From: a virus
Virus record (IMG/VR): IMGVR_UViG_3300040811_000940
Location: 1-29,702 of that record
Length of the DNA stretch: 29,702 nucleotides
Reading direction: 5' to 3' (one strand)
Under the pieces are notes generated by a model. That model had not been told where the DNA came from, ran no database searches, and saw only the letters and a program-made list of their open reading frames with translations. Position 1 is the first letter of the stretch. Every line of letters starts with the position of its first letter. Shown in pieces: positions 9,901 through 21,900 of this stretch. The translations under genes were made by a program, and so were the position numbers.

Positions 9901-12900
9901 AAGGATTATTGGTCTATTTAAACCAATCTCTTTTAACACATGGTAAAGATTATAATTTTAATAATCTAGGTTATATTACAATTACTGCTAACCAAAAAGA
10001 AAACGACATAATTGAAATATATGAATATGAATCTTCGGACGGATCTTTTATAGCTCCTACACCATCAAAGTTAGGTCTGTATCCTAAGTATCATCCAATG
10101 GTAGTAATTGATGATACCGTACAACCTAAATATCCTTTAGATCCTAATGTCGCCGGTCCATATAAAATATACGGACAGATTGAAGCCACATCAAAAGAAA
10201 ACGTTAGTACAGAAGCAATTGGGTGGACGTATCCAATTTACACATCTAAAGCAGTTGCAAAATCTATGTCGACAGATGGAAAAGCTCACACTATAACATT
10301 TAATGGTTTAAACACATTATTATACATTCCTAATATTAATAGCACACAAGTTATTTTAGGAAACGACGATGTTGAAATTAATGAATATCCAATAGGTGTT
10401 GCATTTGTAAAAGGACACGACGGAAGTTATATTAAAGCATATAAAGATTATAGAGATCATTTGCTACTTGAATTTGAAAAAAGAATTTATAATAATATTA
10501 AAGTTGAATATTCTAACAACAGATTAGATGTTAATCATTTTATTGGCGGCGAATATAAAACAAATGACTTTAGCCGCCAGGATATAAACAATGCTTTACT
10601 AACTGACTTTCAACAGTGGTTACAAACAAGTTTAAACAATCAAAATTTTAGTAATAATACTTTTTATGATAGAAATAATGATTGGACATTTAACTACTCA
10701 GATACAAACTCTCCAAACGGTAATGAGAATCCAGGATTTTGGAGAGGCATATATCAACATGCATACGATACAGATCGTCCCCACAGCCATCCTTGGGAAA
10801 TTCAAGGCTTTAGTTCAAAACCGTTTTGGTGGAATACAGTATATGGTCCCGCTCCATATACAAGCGATAATTTAATATTGTGGAAAAACATTGAAGAAGG
10901 TAGAATAGCAAATCCAAATAATACTACAGTAGATGAAAAAGTTGCTCGACCTGGCATAACAAGACATTTACCAGTTAGTCAAGATGGTTCTTTACTTTCT
11001 CCATTGCGATCAGGCTACGTACAAGATTTTGTTTTAAATCGTACTGTAAGAAATTTTAAATTTGGTGATCAAAGCCCCGTAGAAAATGCATGGCGCAAAA
11101 GTTCTGAATATCCATTTGCTGTTATGAAAGCAATGCTAGTAAATAATCCTGCAAAAACAATGGGATTAGGTTTTGATGTTTCTAGAATAACTAGGAATTT
11201 AGTAGGTCAATGGACATATACTGAAACTAATAAGCAAATAGTAATTAAAGACTTTTTAGTGCCTAATACTAACGAGTCTACTTTAAGAACAATGACATCC
11301 GGTTTTGTAAATTACATTTATAACTTAGTTGCTAGTGATATTCTAACTGTATATAATAGCTATCAAAATGATTTGAAAAACCTAGATAATCAAATAGGAT
11401 TAAAAATTGCTGGATTTACAAGCAAAGAAAACTTTAATTTAATTTTAGACAGCAGATCGCCAACACAATCTCTTACACGTGACGGCATTTTTATACCCCA
11501 AGAAAATTATCAAGTTTTTCTAAACACAAGTAGTGCAACAGAATTGGCAACATATAGTGGTGTTATTATAGAAAAGGCAGACGTAGGATATGTACTTAGA
11601 GGATATAGTATAGAAAAGCCTTACTTTGAATATTATGAAACAGTGCCTGGATCTTCTTTTTACGAAGTTACAGTCGGCGGCAGAAATGTAAGAGCATCTG
11701 AATTTGCATCCAATGCTGAATACAGATCAGGCGAAGTAATATTTGCTGGAAATAATTATTTTAGAGCTGTTAATAATTTTATTACTGGCGGAAGTATAGA
11801 TAAAACGTTTGATGCTAACACAGTTAAACTACCAGCACTGCCTATAGAAGGCGGCAGGACAGCAAAGTTTAAAAAAGATTTTAGAAGAACAAACGTTAAA
11901 AAACTAAGTTATGGAGCAAAATTTAATACAGTACAAGACACTGTTGATTTTCTGTTGGGATATGCTGCACGTTTAGAAGATATAGGGTTTAATTTTGATA
12001 AATTTGATTCAGAAGCAAACGTTGTAGAAAATTGGAATACTTCAACTAAAGAATTTATGTACTGGACAACTCAAGGCTGGGCTGCAACAGCATTAATTGC
12101 ATTAAGTCCGGGCGCAAACTTTTTAAAATTTAAGAAAGATTACCATGTAGTTGATGATATAAAAGATGCATTTTACGGATATTCAATTCTCAAAGCTTCT
12201 GGAGAATTTTTAGATTCCGATTTTAGTAGTTTATTAAGAAATGAAAATTCTTTTGGGATTGAAATAACAAATACCGATGACGGATTATATCATGCATCAT
12301 TACCATTAGTTCAAAAAGAACATGTTGTACTATTAGATAATAAAACAGTATTCAATGATACTATATATAATCCTAGCACAGGATACAGACAAGAAAGAAT
12401 ACGTGTAAACGGATATAGATCTGATAACTGGAATGGTGGATTAAATATTCCAGGATTTATATTTGACGATGCAAAGTACGGTGATTGGGAAAAATGGAAA
12501 GACTATACAATTGGCGATCTTGTAAAATACAAACAGTTTTATTATGTAGCATTAAGAAATGTTATTGGCGAAGAAAAATTTAATCCTAATTTTTGGTACA
12601 GATTAAATGAGAAACCAGTATCTGAATTAATAACAAACTTTGATTATAGAATTAATCAATTTGCAGATTTTTATGATTTAGACTCTGATAACTTTGATAG
12701 TGAACAACAAAAAATGGCGCAACACTTGTTTGGATATCAAAAACGCCAATATCTTGCTAATATTATCAACGACGATGTAAGCCAATATAAATTTTACAGA
12801 GGTGCTATTTCTGACAAAGGTACTATGCGAGTGTTTACTAATTTGTTTGACGCATTAGGCAACACCCAAGATACTTTAGAATTTTACGAAGAATGGGCAA

Positions 12901-15900
12901 TACAGGCAGGACGATATGGTTCAACAGAAGATGTACAGCAAGTTGAATTTCAACTTAATGACAAAAAGTTTGTAGAGACTTCTCAAGCATTTGAACTTGT
13001 AAAAACATTACCACCTACAAATGTTGACAACCATTACAGAATATTACCAAACGAAGTTTACAGCAAACCAGAAGGTTATGTACATACTCCGTTTCCTACA
13101 AAAGTATTAGATAGAGAATTTGTTAAAACAGGCGGATATGTAAGAAATGAAGATGTCAATTTCCTTGCAGGAGACATTTCAACTTTAACTGGTGTTAATA
13201 TAAACCAAATAGGTTTAGGACAAACAGTTTGGATTACAAATACTGCTAATGATGATTGGGATGTTGCCCAGCTAACAACACCAAATATAAATTGTATTGA
13301 ATTAACTAAGGTTGTAAATATTCCTGTAAATAGAGATTTAACTCCAGGATATATTAGAGTTGAAATTACTACAGACGCATGGGCTGATAATTTAGTCGAT
13401 GTCGAAGATTTTATTGGATTTAAAGCTGCAAATAAATATGACCTTAATGGTCTTTATAAAGTAGCTGCTGTATTATTAGACAAAATAGTAATTGAAATAC
13501 CGTTAGATAACGACATTAATGTATTTGACAGCGAATCGTTTCTTATAGTTAGATTAATTTCTGTTAGGATTCCTACAGTCCCAGAAATTAACACTGTAAT
13601 TGGACAAAATTTATATGAAGGACAAAGGCTCTGGATTGACAAGTATGACGATGACTGGGCAGTATTAGAAAACAGTCCTGCATATTCTAACCAACAAACA
13701 ATTGAAAATCCAGCAGATTACGACAGTACAGATCAAGGGTTTTCTGATAGTATTGCAGTAACAAGTAATAATAATAATGTCTTTGTTTCAGCGCCTAATG
13801 CAGGTAACGGACAAATTTCATATTACAGAAGATCTAGAGATGTAGCTAATTTAAATTTATCACAAGAAATAACTATCGATGAAACTAATTTGTTTAATCC
13901 AGTTAGTTGCGACTTTGGTAAAAGCATAGACGTTTCACCTGATGGCGAATACTTAGTTGTTGGTATTCCAAAAGCAAGTAATATTAAAACTAAGTTAGCA
14001 TATAAAGACGACGGCAATGGTCAACAGACGTTTGATTTCCAACCCGACGCTAGTTATGTTAAGGGTGATATAATACGTTATAGAGAAAGTCTATGGAAAG
14101 CTAATAGAGAAATTTTACCTGAGATAGCTAGTCAGCCTTTTTCAACATTTGACTCTTATATTAACATTGCAAATTCTGCAGATGCAGATAGCACAACACT
14201 AAATTTATTAGTTGCAGGTAATCCTGGGTTAACAAATTATGCTAACACAGATCATATGTTAGTACGTGCTCCTAAAGATCAATATTTAGGAACATCTTTA
14301 GGTGATAGGATTAATTTATTTTGGAATCAACGCAGTTTTTCATATCCGACTTTAGATAATTATATACCGTTTGATGGAGAAATACCAGAACTTAATACTG
14401 CATTTATTACAGGCGAACATACTATTTTGGAAAAAATTGACCACATTATGTTTGTTGATACTTTTGTAACATTGCCTGTAGCGGGTCAACGTATAACTAC
14501 TGACACAGGTAGTGCAGATGTATCCTATGTTGCATTTAAAGGCGACAGTGCAGTTATATATCTTAAAAGTTCAAATGGTATTTTTGATATATCAGGCGAA
14601 CTTTACATTGACGATACTGATTTTGTAGGATTTTATACCGAAGAAGACACATATTCTACATCAAATGCAGTTGGCGGATATTGGCAAATAGCAACACCTA
14701 CATATAATAATAATTCACGTTATTATGATGTAGGAAGAGGGTTAGTGTATGCCGATGTTTTGTTACAATCGTCAGTACGTGACACTAATTTATACTATAA
14801 TGTTCAAGCCACAGTAGGTGATATTGGTTTATATGTAACAAATAAAAATAGGGTTAGCTTTTTATCACACTTGTCATATCGCGGTGATCCAACACCTGCT
14901 GACGGACAAGACGGCGTTGAAGCAGATCAACCAAGTAATAAATGGATAGCACGAGTTGGTAGACAATATTCAGATCAACTTAGTATCGGCGACACTCCAA
15001 CCTTTAATTTTTATAATCTTGATAATAGAGATATTAATTTAGATGCTGCCGGTTTATCTTACGATATTTTAAACAAGCAACATACTGTTATTGATCTATG
15101 GGACGGATATATTGATATAACTCTTAGTGAGTTTGACTTTTCAGGTTTTGCGTTTCAGCCACAAGTTAACGATATAATTGAAGATGTACAAAGTCCAAAA
15201 GATGGACAAGGTGGATTAGCATTAACAACAATTACTACAAGTACAGCATCAGTTGTATATGTACAGCGTAACTTTAATAGTGTTAGATTGTATGTAAAAG
15301 TATTAACTGGTGATTTTGTTGAACAGTCTAATATTGGAAAATATGAAATTAGAAGAAAAGCAAATACTGTACTAAGAGGAGCAACAGATACTGATCGTAT
15401 ATGCGGTACAGTAGAAGACGTAAACAACGATATTGTCGTCCAAACTAGTTTAGTTGGAAAATTAGTAGTCTTTGAACATACTTCTAATTTTAACATTGTA
15501 TCTAATCCTGAAATAATTGATGAAGAATATTCATTCTTTACTGAAGTGACCGAGTCGGGAATATCTAGAAGTTCTAATCCTCCATTTAGTTTAAACAAAG
15601 ATTATACACAAGTGTTTAACATTCCTGCTATGGAATTAGGAATATCTAATGACTTAACAAACGAAGGTGCTGTTGCAATATATAGAAGATTGAATAACGG
15701 CACATATAGAATTAAAGATATATTTGTATCTGAGTATAGAGCAAATAATAGACAGTTTGGTAGCAAAGTTAAGATAGTACAGTCTGGAAATTACTACACA
15801 TTATTAGTAGGAAGTAAAAGCGACAGCGGCATTGCAGAAAATGATTCCGCAGGTAGAAGAACACAGCCAGGGTCAATTGAAATATTCCGCCACGGCGTAT

Positions 15901-18900
15901 CACCGCAGCAAGAATTCCTTGGTGTATATAGACTAAATGCATATTCTAAAGGAGATGTAGTTCTTTATAAAGATGATTATTATGAAGCACTAAAAGATGT
16001 TCCAGAAACTATGAATGAAATATTAAACACAGTTTATTGGAATAAAATTAGTTGGCGTTACGGAAAAGATCCTGAGTTTATGGGCGAGTTTAATAACGCA
16101 TATGCATACAGACAAAATAATATAGTCTCATACGATAATGATTTATGGAAAGCAACAACTAATATTGACGCTGCTAGTGCTGTTCCTTCAAGCACAAATA
16201 ATTCTTGGACATCATTAACTACAAGAATTGACTATGTAGGATATTTGCCAAATTTAACTGCAAATGCATTTTATGATGAAACAGTATTTGATCCGTTAGA
16301 AAATATATTAGAATTTAGTGAAAGTTTTGATGTAAGTGACGATTCGAATGTATTAATCGTAACAACAAAGTTGGCACAGGCTGATAGTACTACTGACTAT
16401 AACATAGTTGTATATAGAGAAATTGATAACAAATATTCAGTATCACAAGTCATACCGGCGCCAGTTGACGGTGATGATTGGGCAAAGTCAGTATCACTAA
16501 GTCCAGATGGAACACAAATAGCAATCGGCGCCCCATTAAACGATGACGTTAAAGTTAATCAAGGCATAGTATATATTTGGACACAAAATAGTGACGGCAT
16601 TTTTAGCCTATCTCAAACAATCAAATCACCTAGTAACGAAGAAAGTGAAAAATTTGGATTTAGTGTTGATTTTGGAAAAGACGATTTACTTATTTCAAGT
16701 TTAAATGGCGATCAAAAAATACCAACAACTTTTGATAAAGATAATGAAATTCAAACTACATTTGATAAAGAGTTTACTACATTTAAGAATACAAAACTAG
16801 ACAAAGGCTTAGTTTATGTTTATGAAAAAATTGGTACTACTTTAGTGTACGGTGAGCAGTTTGTTTATCCAATGACACAAACTACATTTGGTGAAAATGT
16901 TTATTCAGTAAACAATCATGCATATATAGGTGTTCCAACACAATACGTTGATGGCAGAGATCATAAGGGAATTTTACTGAATTATAGGAAGAAACCTAAT
17001 ACAAGGTCATGGAGTATAATAAGTCAGGGTATTACGCCCGTAGATATTAAACAACTTGACGGAGCACTTATTTACAATAAGAGAACCAATAGTATTGTTT
17101 CATACATCGATTATGTTGATATTATACAAGGTAAAATACCAGGTCCGGCTGAACAAGAAATATCTTATAAGTTACCAGCTGATCCTGCGTTCTATAATAC
17201 AGGAACAATAGCTGATCCGTTGGTTGAACCTGATTTAGGATGGACTGACAAGTATGTTGGTAAAGTTTGGTGGAATACCCAAACAGCTAAATTTGTTAAT
17301 CCTTATCAAGGTTCAACAACGTTCCAAAGAGATAATTGGAATAAATTAACACCAAGTTCTGCTATTATTATTTGCGAATGGGTAGAAAGTATTTTCTTAC
17401 CAAGTCGTTGGGATCAATTATCAGGATCAACAGAAGGAACTGCTAATGGAGTAAGCGGAGTGTCGATTTACGGCGACACTAGATATTCTACAAAAATTAC
17501 TTATGATAATATAAGCAAGACATTTAGTAGAAAATATTACTATTGGGTAATTAATAAAAGGACTATTCCAGTTGGCAGAAAACTTAATACTATTACAATT
17601 GCAAATTTAATTTCTAATCCAAGAACTTCTGGATATAAATTTATAAGTTTCTTAGGAAAGGACAAGTTTGTTCTTAATAACTGTAACGATTTAGTACAAG
17701 GTGATGACGTTGTTCTGCAAATTAAATATCACACGTTAGACAAAACTGCACAAAAATATCATAATCAATATAAGTTGTTTGCTGACGGATCTAGCGATAG
17801 TGTACCAGATCCTAGTTTAGAGCGCAAATGGTTTGATAGTTTAATTGGTTTTGACAGTAATGGTAAGGCAGTTCCTGATCCAAACATTCCCGTAAGCATG
17901 AGATACGGCATCCAGTCTAGACCTAGGCAAAGTTTATTTGTTAATAGAACTGAAGCATTAAAACAAGCAGTTGAAAGAATTAATATAGTTTTAAAAGAAA
18001 ACTTAATTACTGACGAATATAATTTAACTAGATTGTCGTATAAAGATGAAATTCCTACAATTAATTCTCAAACATGGGATTTAAGTGTTGACAGTGTAGA
18101 TGAATTACAGTATATTAGTACTAATAAATTGGAGACTGCTGCACTAACTCCTGTTATTGTAAATGGCAACCTTGTAAGAGTTAATATAGATAATTCGGGT
18201 CGTGGATATAAAGCACCTCCTAAAATAAAAGTTATTGGTGCAGGCAAAGATGCAGATATTAAGGTTGAAATTAATAATCTAGGACAAATTACATCGGCAA
18301 CTGTTGTTGATGACGGTATAGGATATAACGATCAAACAACAATCAGTGTTAGACCATTTACAGTACTAGTAACAGCAGATGCTAATATTAATGGTAAATG
18401 GGCTTTATATTCGTACAACACTGGTACCAAAGAATGGTATAGACGAGCATTACAAAGTTTTGATACATCGTTATACTGGGAATATGTAGATTGGTATGCA
18501 GAAGGCTATAATCAATTTACTCCGATTGCAACTAGTATTGAAGGATCTTATCAACTCTTTCCTTTAGATTTAAATATTAACGATGTTGTTAAAATTAATA
18601 ATGTCGGAACTGGCGGTTGGTTATTATTAAGAAAAATTGCTGATGAAAAGACTGAAGATTATACAGTAAATTTTGAAACAATTGGTAGACAAAATGGAAC
18701 GATAAAACTTAAACAAAGTCTTTATAATTTCCTTGAAAATACTGTAGGATTTGATAATAGAAGATTTGATAATACTTTCTATGATAATAATCCTTCTCAA
18801 GAAATAAGAACTATTTTAGAAACTCTTAGAGATAATATTTTTATAGGTAATTTAAAAGTTGAATACAATAAATTGTTTATGTCTTCACTTCGATATTTAA

Positions 18901-21900
18901 TGGCAGAACAACCAACTGTAGATTGGCTGTTTAAAACTAGTTTTGTAAAAGCAAAACATATTAGAGGAACACTAAATCAAGACGATATTACCTTTAACAA
19001 TGACAACTTGTCAAGTTACCAAGAGTTTGTAGAAGAATTTAAACCTTACAAAACTAAACTAAGAGAGTTTGTAAGTAATTATGATGTTCTTGACAATACT
19101 AGTTCTCGAACAACTGACTTTGATTTAAGCCCAGCATATAATGAAGTCACAGGTCGAATTGAATCAAGCACAGCACGTATATTAGACAATGTTATTGTAA
19201 ATGAAAACTTAGATAGTACTGTTAATCCAAGACAAAATTGGAAAAACAATATAGGCCAACAAATAACCGAAATTAAAATCGGCGATGGCGGCAGCGGCTG
19301 GACATTTGAACCAATTGTTAAAATACAAGGCGGCGGTGGCACAGGCGCAACAGCAAAGGCATATCTCGGTTATGGAAAAATAACTAAAATTGAAATTGTT
19401 ACTCCTGGAAGTGGATATACAAGTGCTCCAACTGTTGTAATTGAAGGATCGCAAACCGACGATGGCACTCCTGCAAAGGCAACAGCAGTCTTAGGTAGCG
19501 GATTAGTAAGGTCAACCAAAGTTGCAATGAAGTTTGATCGTAACGCAGGTAGTTATACTTTTGATACACTTGAAGAAACAGAAACACTAACAGGTACAGG
19601 TGCTAGATCAACATACGATTTAATATGGCCGATGGACCTTGATTTAAAGAAAGTTTCAGTTTTAGTTGATGGTGTATTACAATTACGTAGCAAATATACA
19701 TATGAAAATTTTGAAGATACAACAAAAACGTATAATAGAGAAAGAGGCAGAATTAAATTTAATGTTCCTCCTAAACTAAATTCTGTAATAACAGTAAATT
19801 ATTTAAAACCTATAAGTTTATTAAGTGCTGAAGATAGAATTAAATTTGCATACCAACCCGGCGCAAATATGTTTGGTAAAGAGTTGTCTCAGTTACTAGA
19901 TGGTATTGATTATGGCGGAGTAGAAGTACGCAGTTTTGACTTCTCAGGCCCAGCAGGTTGGGATACATCAGGTTGGTATACTGATAATTGGGACACTTTT
20001 GAAAATACATTTGAAGATGAAATTTTTGTATTAGATGGAAGTACAGTTGCTATTGAATTGTCAAAACCTTTAGAAAATACAATTGAGTACAATGTTTACA
20101 GAAACGGTATAAGAATTGACGCAACTGATTTTGTAGCAGGAACACCGGCAGTACCGGGTGTTCCAGCAGTACCTGGTGCGCCAGCAGATGCAGAATACAA
20201 CAATGGTGCATTAATTACTGAGAACAATGGTACAGTGTTTGACAGAGCCTTAACTGTAAACGGATTGAAACTAGTTGTTGCAGGAGCAGTAGGCGGACAA
20301 CTTGCAGTACCAGATGAATGGGCAAAGAAAACTGCAAGAACATTTGAATTAATAACTGATCCTAACGGTGCTGGCATTAACACCACACATCAACGTAACT
20401 TTATTAAAACACTACGTGGTGACGCAGGAACATATCACGCAGGAATACCTGCAATACAAAGAGTTGCATATAACGGTGGTAGTACATATACACCTAACTG
20501 GTTAGAAGATGTTAACGTGGCAAGTTATGCAGGACTACAAGCATTTAATGATAGTGTTGCTCAAAAGGATATGGTATGGTATAAAAATATCAACGGAAAC
20601 AATCCTCCAACACAGCGTAGAGATATTGAAGAAATATTCGAACACGTATTCCACACCGTACACGCATTTGGTATTCCGGGTGCAGTGCCTGGTAGTATAG
20701 ACGCAGTGGAAATGAATCCAGATATTAGAATTAATAATGAACCAAGTTTTGATTGGAAAAACACAGCACTACATTTAGCAATGAAAGAAGCAATTGATGC
20801 AGGATTATATGATCCAAGTGGTTATGCTACTGATTGGAATACAGATCCAGAGAAAGCAGCAGTTGCATACACAGAATACACCTACTTGGTAAACTGGTCA
20901 ATGTGGGATATGAGTGTATACTGGGATGGCGGCAGTCTTAGTCCTGAATGGGATGATAGTTTAAAAACACCAGCAGGTATGTTAGCAAACAACCCATTAG
21001 GTTATGCATTGTTCAATACATACTTTGCCCCAGTGTTGAGCAAACCAGATTTTGCTACAATAGAAAGTATTTTTGGTGAAAATGATACAGGCGTGTCAGG
21101 ATATGTTGTTGATGAATTAGTAGGCGGAACTCCGGAAGTAGCAGCTATTCCGGAAGTTCCGGGATCATCCGCTACTAATCCTAGTGCAACTTGCACTACT
21201 ATTGTAGGTAACGGTGTACAAACTACAATATATCTTGACAATGATGGACTTAATTTAACAAATTTAGTTGATGGCGATGTAATTGCTGTAAGAAAATCTA
21301 CAAGTGATGGAGCAATACAGTTAGATCCAACAAGTTATGATACACAAATTAACGGCGGAGATTTATTATATTCGTCGGCTACTGGTCTAAATGCTGAAGA
21401 CATTGTTGTAGATGGTGACGGATTTGTTACGCCGACAACATCTAAAGGTCCAGAAGAACTTGTACCAGGACAAATACTTGATACGTTAGATATTAAAGTT
21501 TATACTAGAGATAGTGACGGGCAAGGACAAATCTTTAGCCAAAGCTATATTATGGATAGCACATTGACTTATAGTCTTGGCGCACTACCAAGCACTAGTG
21601 ATGCAATATTTGTAAAATTAAACAATCAATTATTACCGAGCACAGATTATACAGTTAATTGGACAGACAAAACTATTACGTTTGCTAGTGCAACAGTAGG
21701 TGCTGAACTTAATATAGTAGCAGCGGCACAAGGAATACAAAGTATACTAGATTTTGGAACGTTAATTACTGACGGAACGTCAGAAGAATACACACTTCCT
21801 ATCAAATATGTAGAAGGAATGCAAGTTTCTGTTACAGTTGACGGTACTCCTAAAACTGTAGATGTTTTAGAAACAGAAACAGTAGGATTATTTGCAGCTA

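Larger units (their letters stand above)
13743..16991 (+). other. Split seven-blade FG-GAP-like propeller (residues about 2263-3345)
   Basis: Seven related blades can be picked out. They begin near residues 2265 (IAVTSNNNNVFVSAPNAG), 2320 (FGKSIDVSPDGEYLVVGIPK), 2934 (FGSKVKIVQSGNYYTLLVGS), 3120 (FSESFDVSDDSNVLIVTT), 3174 (DWAKSVSLSPDGTQIAIGAP), 3233 (FGFSVDFGKDDLLISSLNG) and 3311 (FGENVYSVNNHAYIGVPTQ). Most end in a strand such as GIVYIWTQ, GLVYVYEK or GSIEIFRHG. About 590 residues lie between blades 2 and 3 and about 140 between blades 3 and 4. Both insertions carry CBM5/12-like units. A seven-blade count fits a closed beta-propeller, but this is inferred from pattern alone. Confidence 0.5.

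Noticed and set aside
16725-16784. Short tandem TTFDK copies in the propeller as a functional repeat
   Set aside because: Only two copies of five residues, likely a local duplication within a loop of blade 6.
19079-20386. Several minus-strand frames of 60-100 codons opposite the Gly-rich and Pro-Val-Gly parts of the giant gene
   Set aside because: Low-complexity shadows of the coding strand with no ribosome site or family signature.
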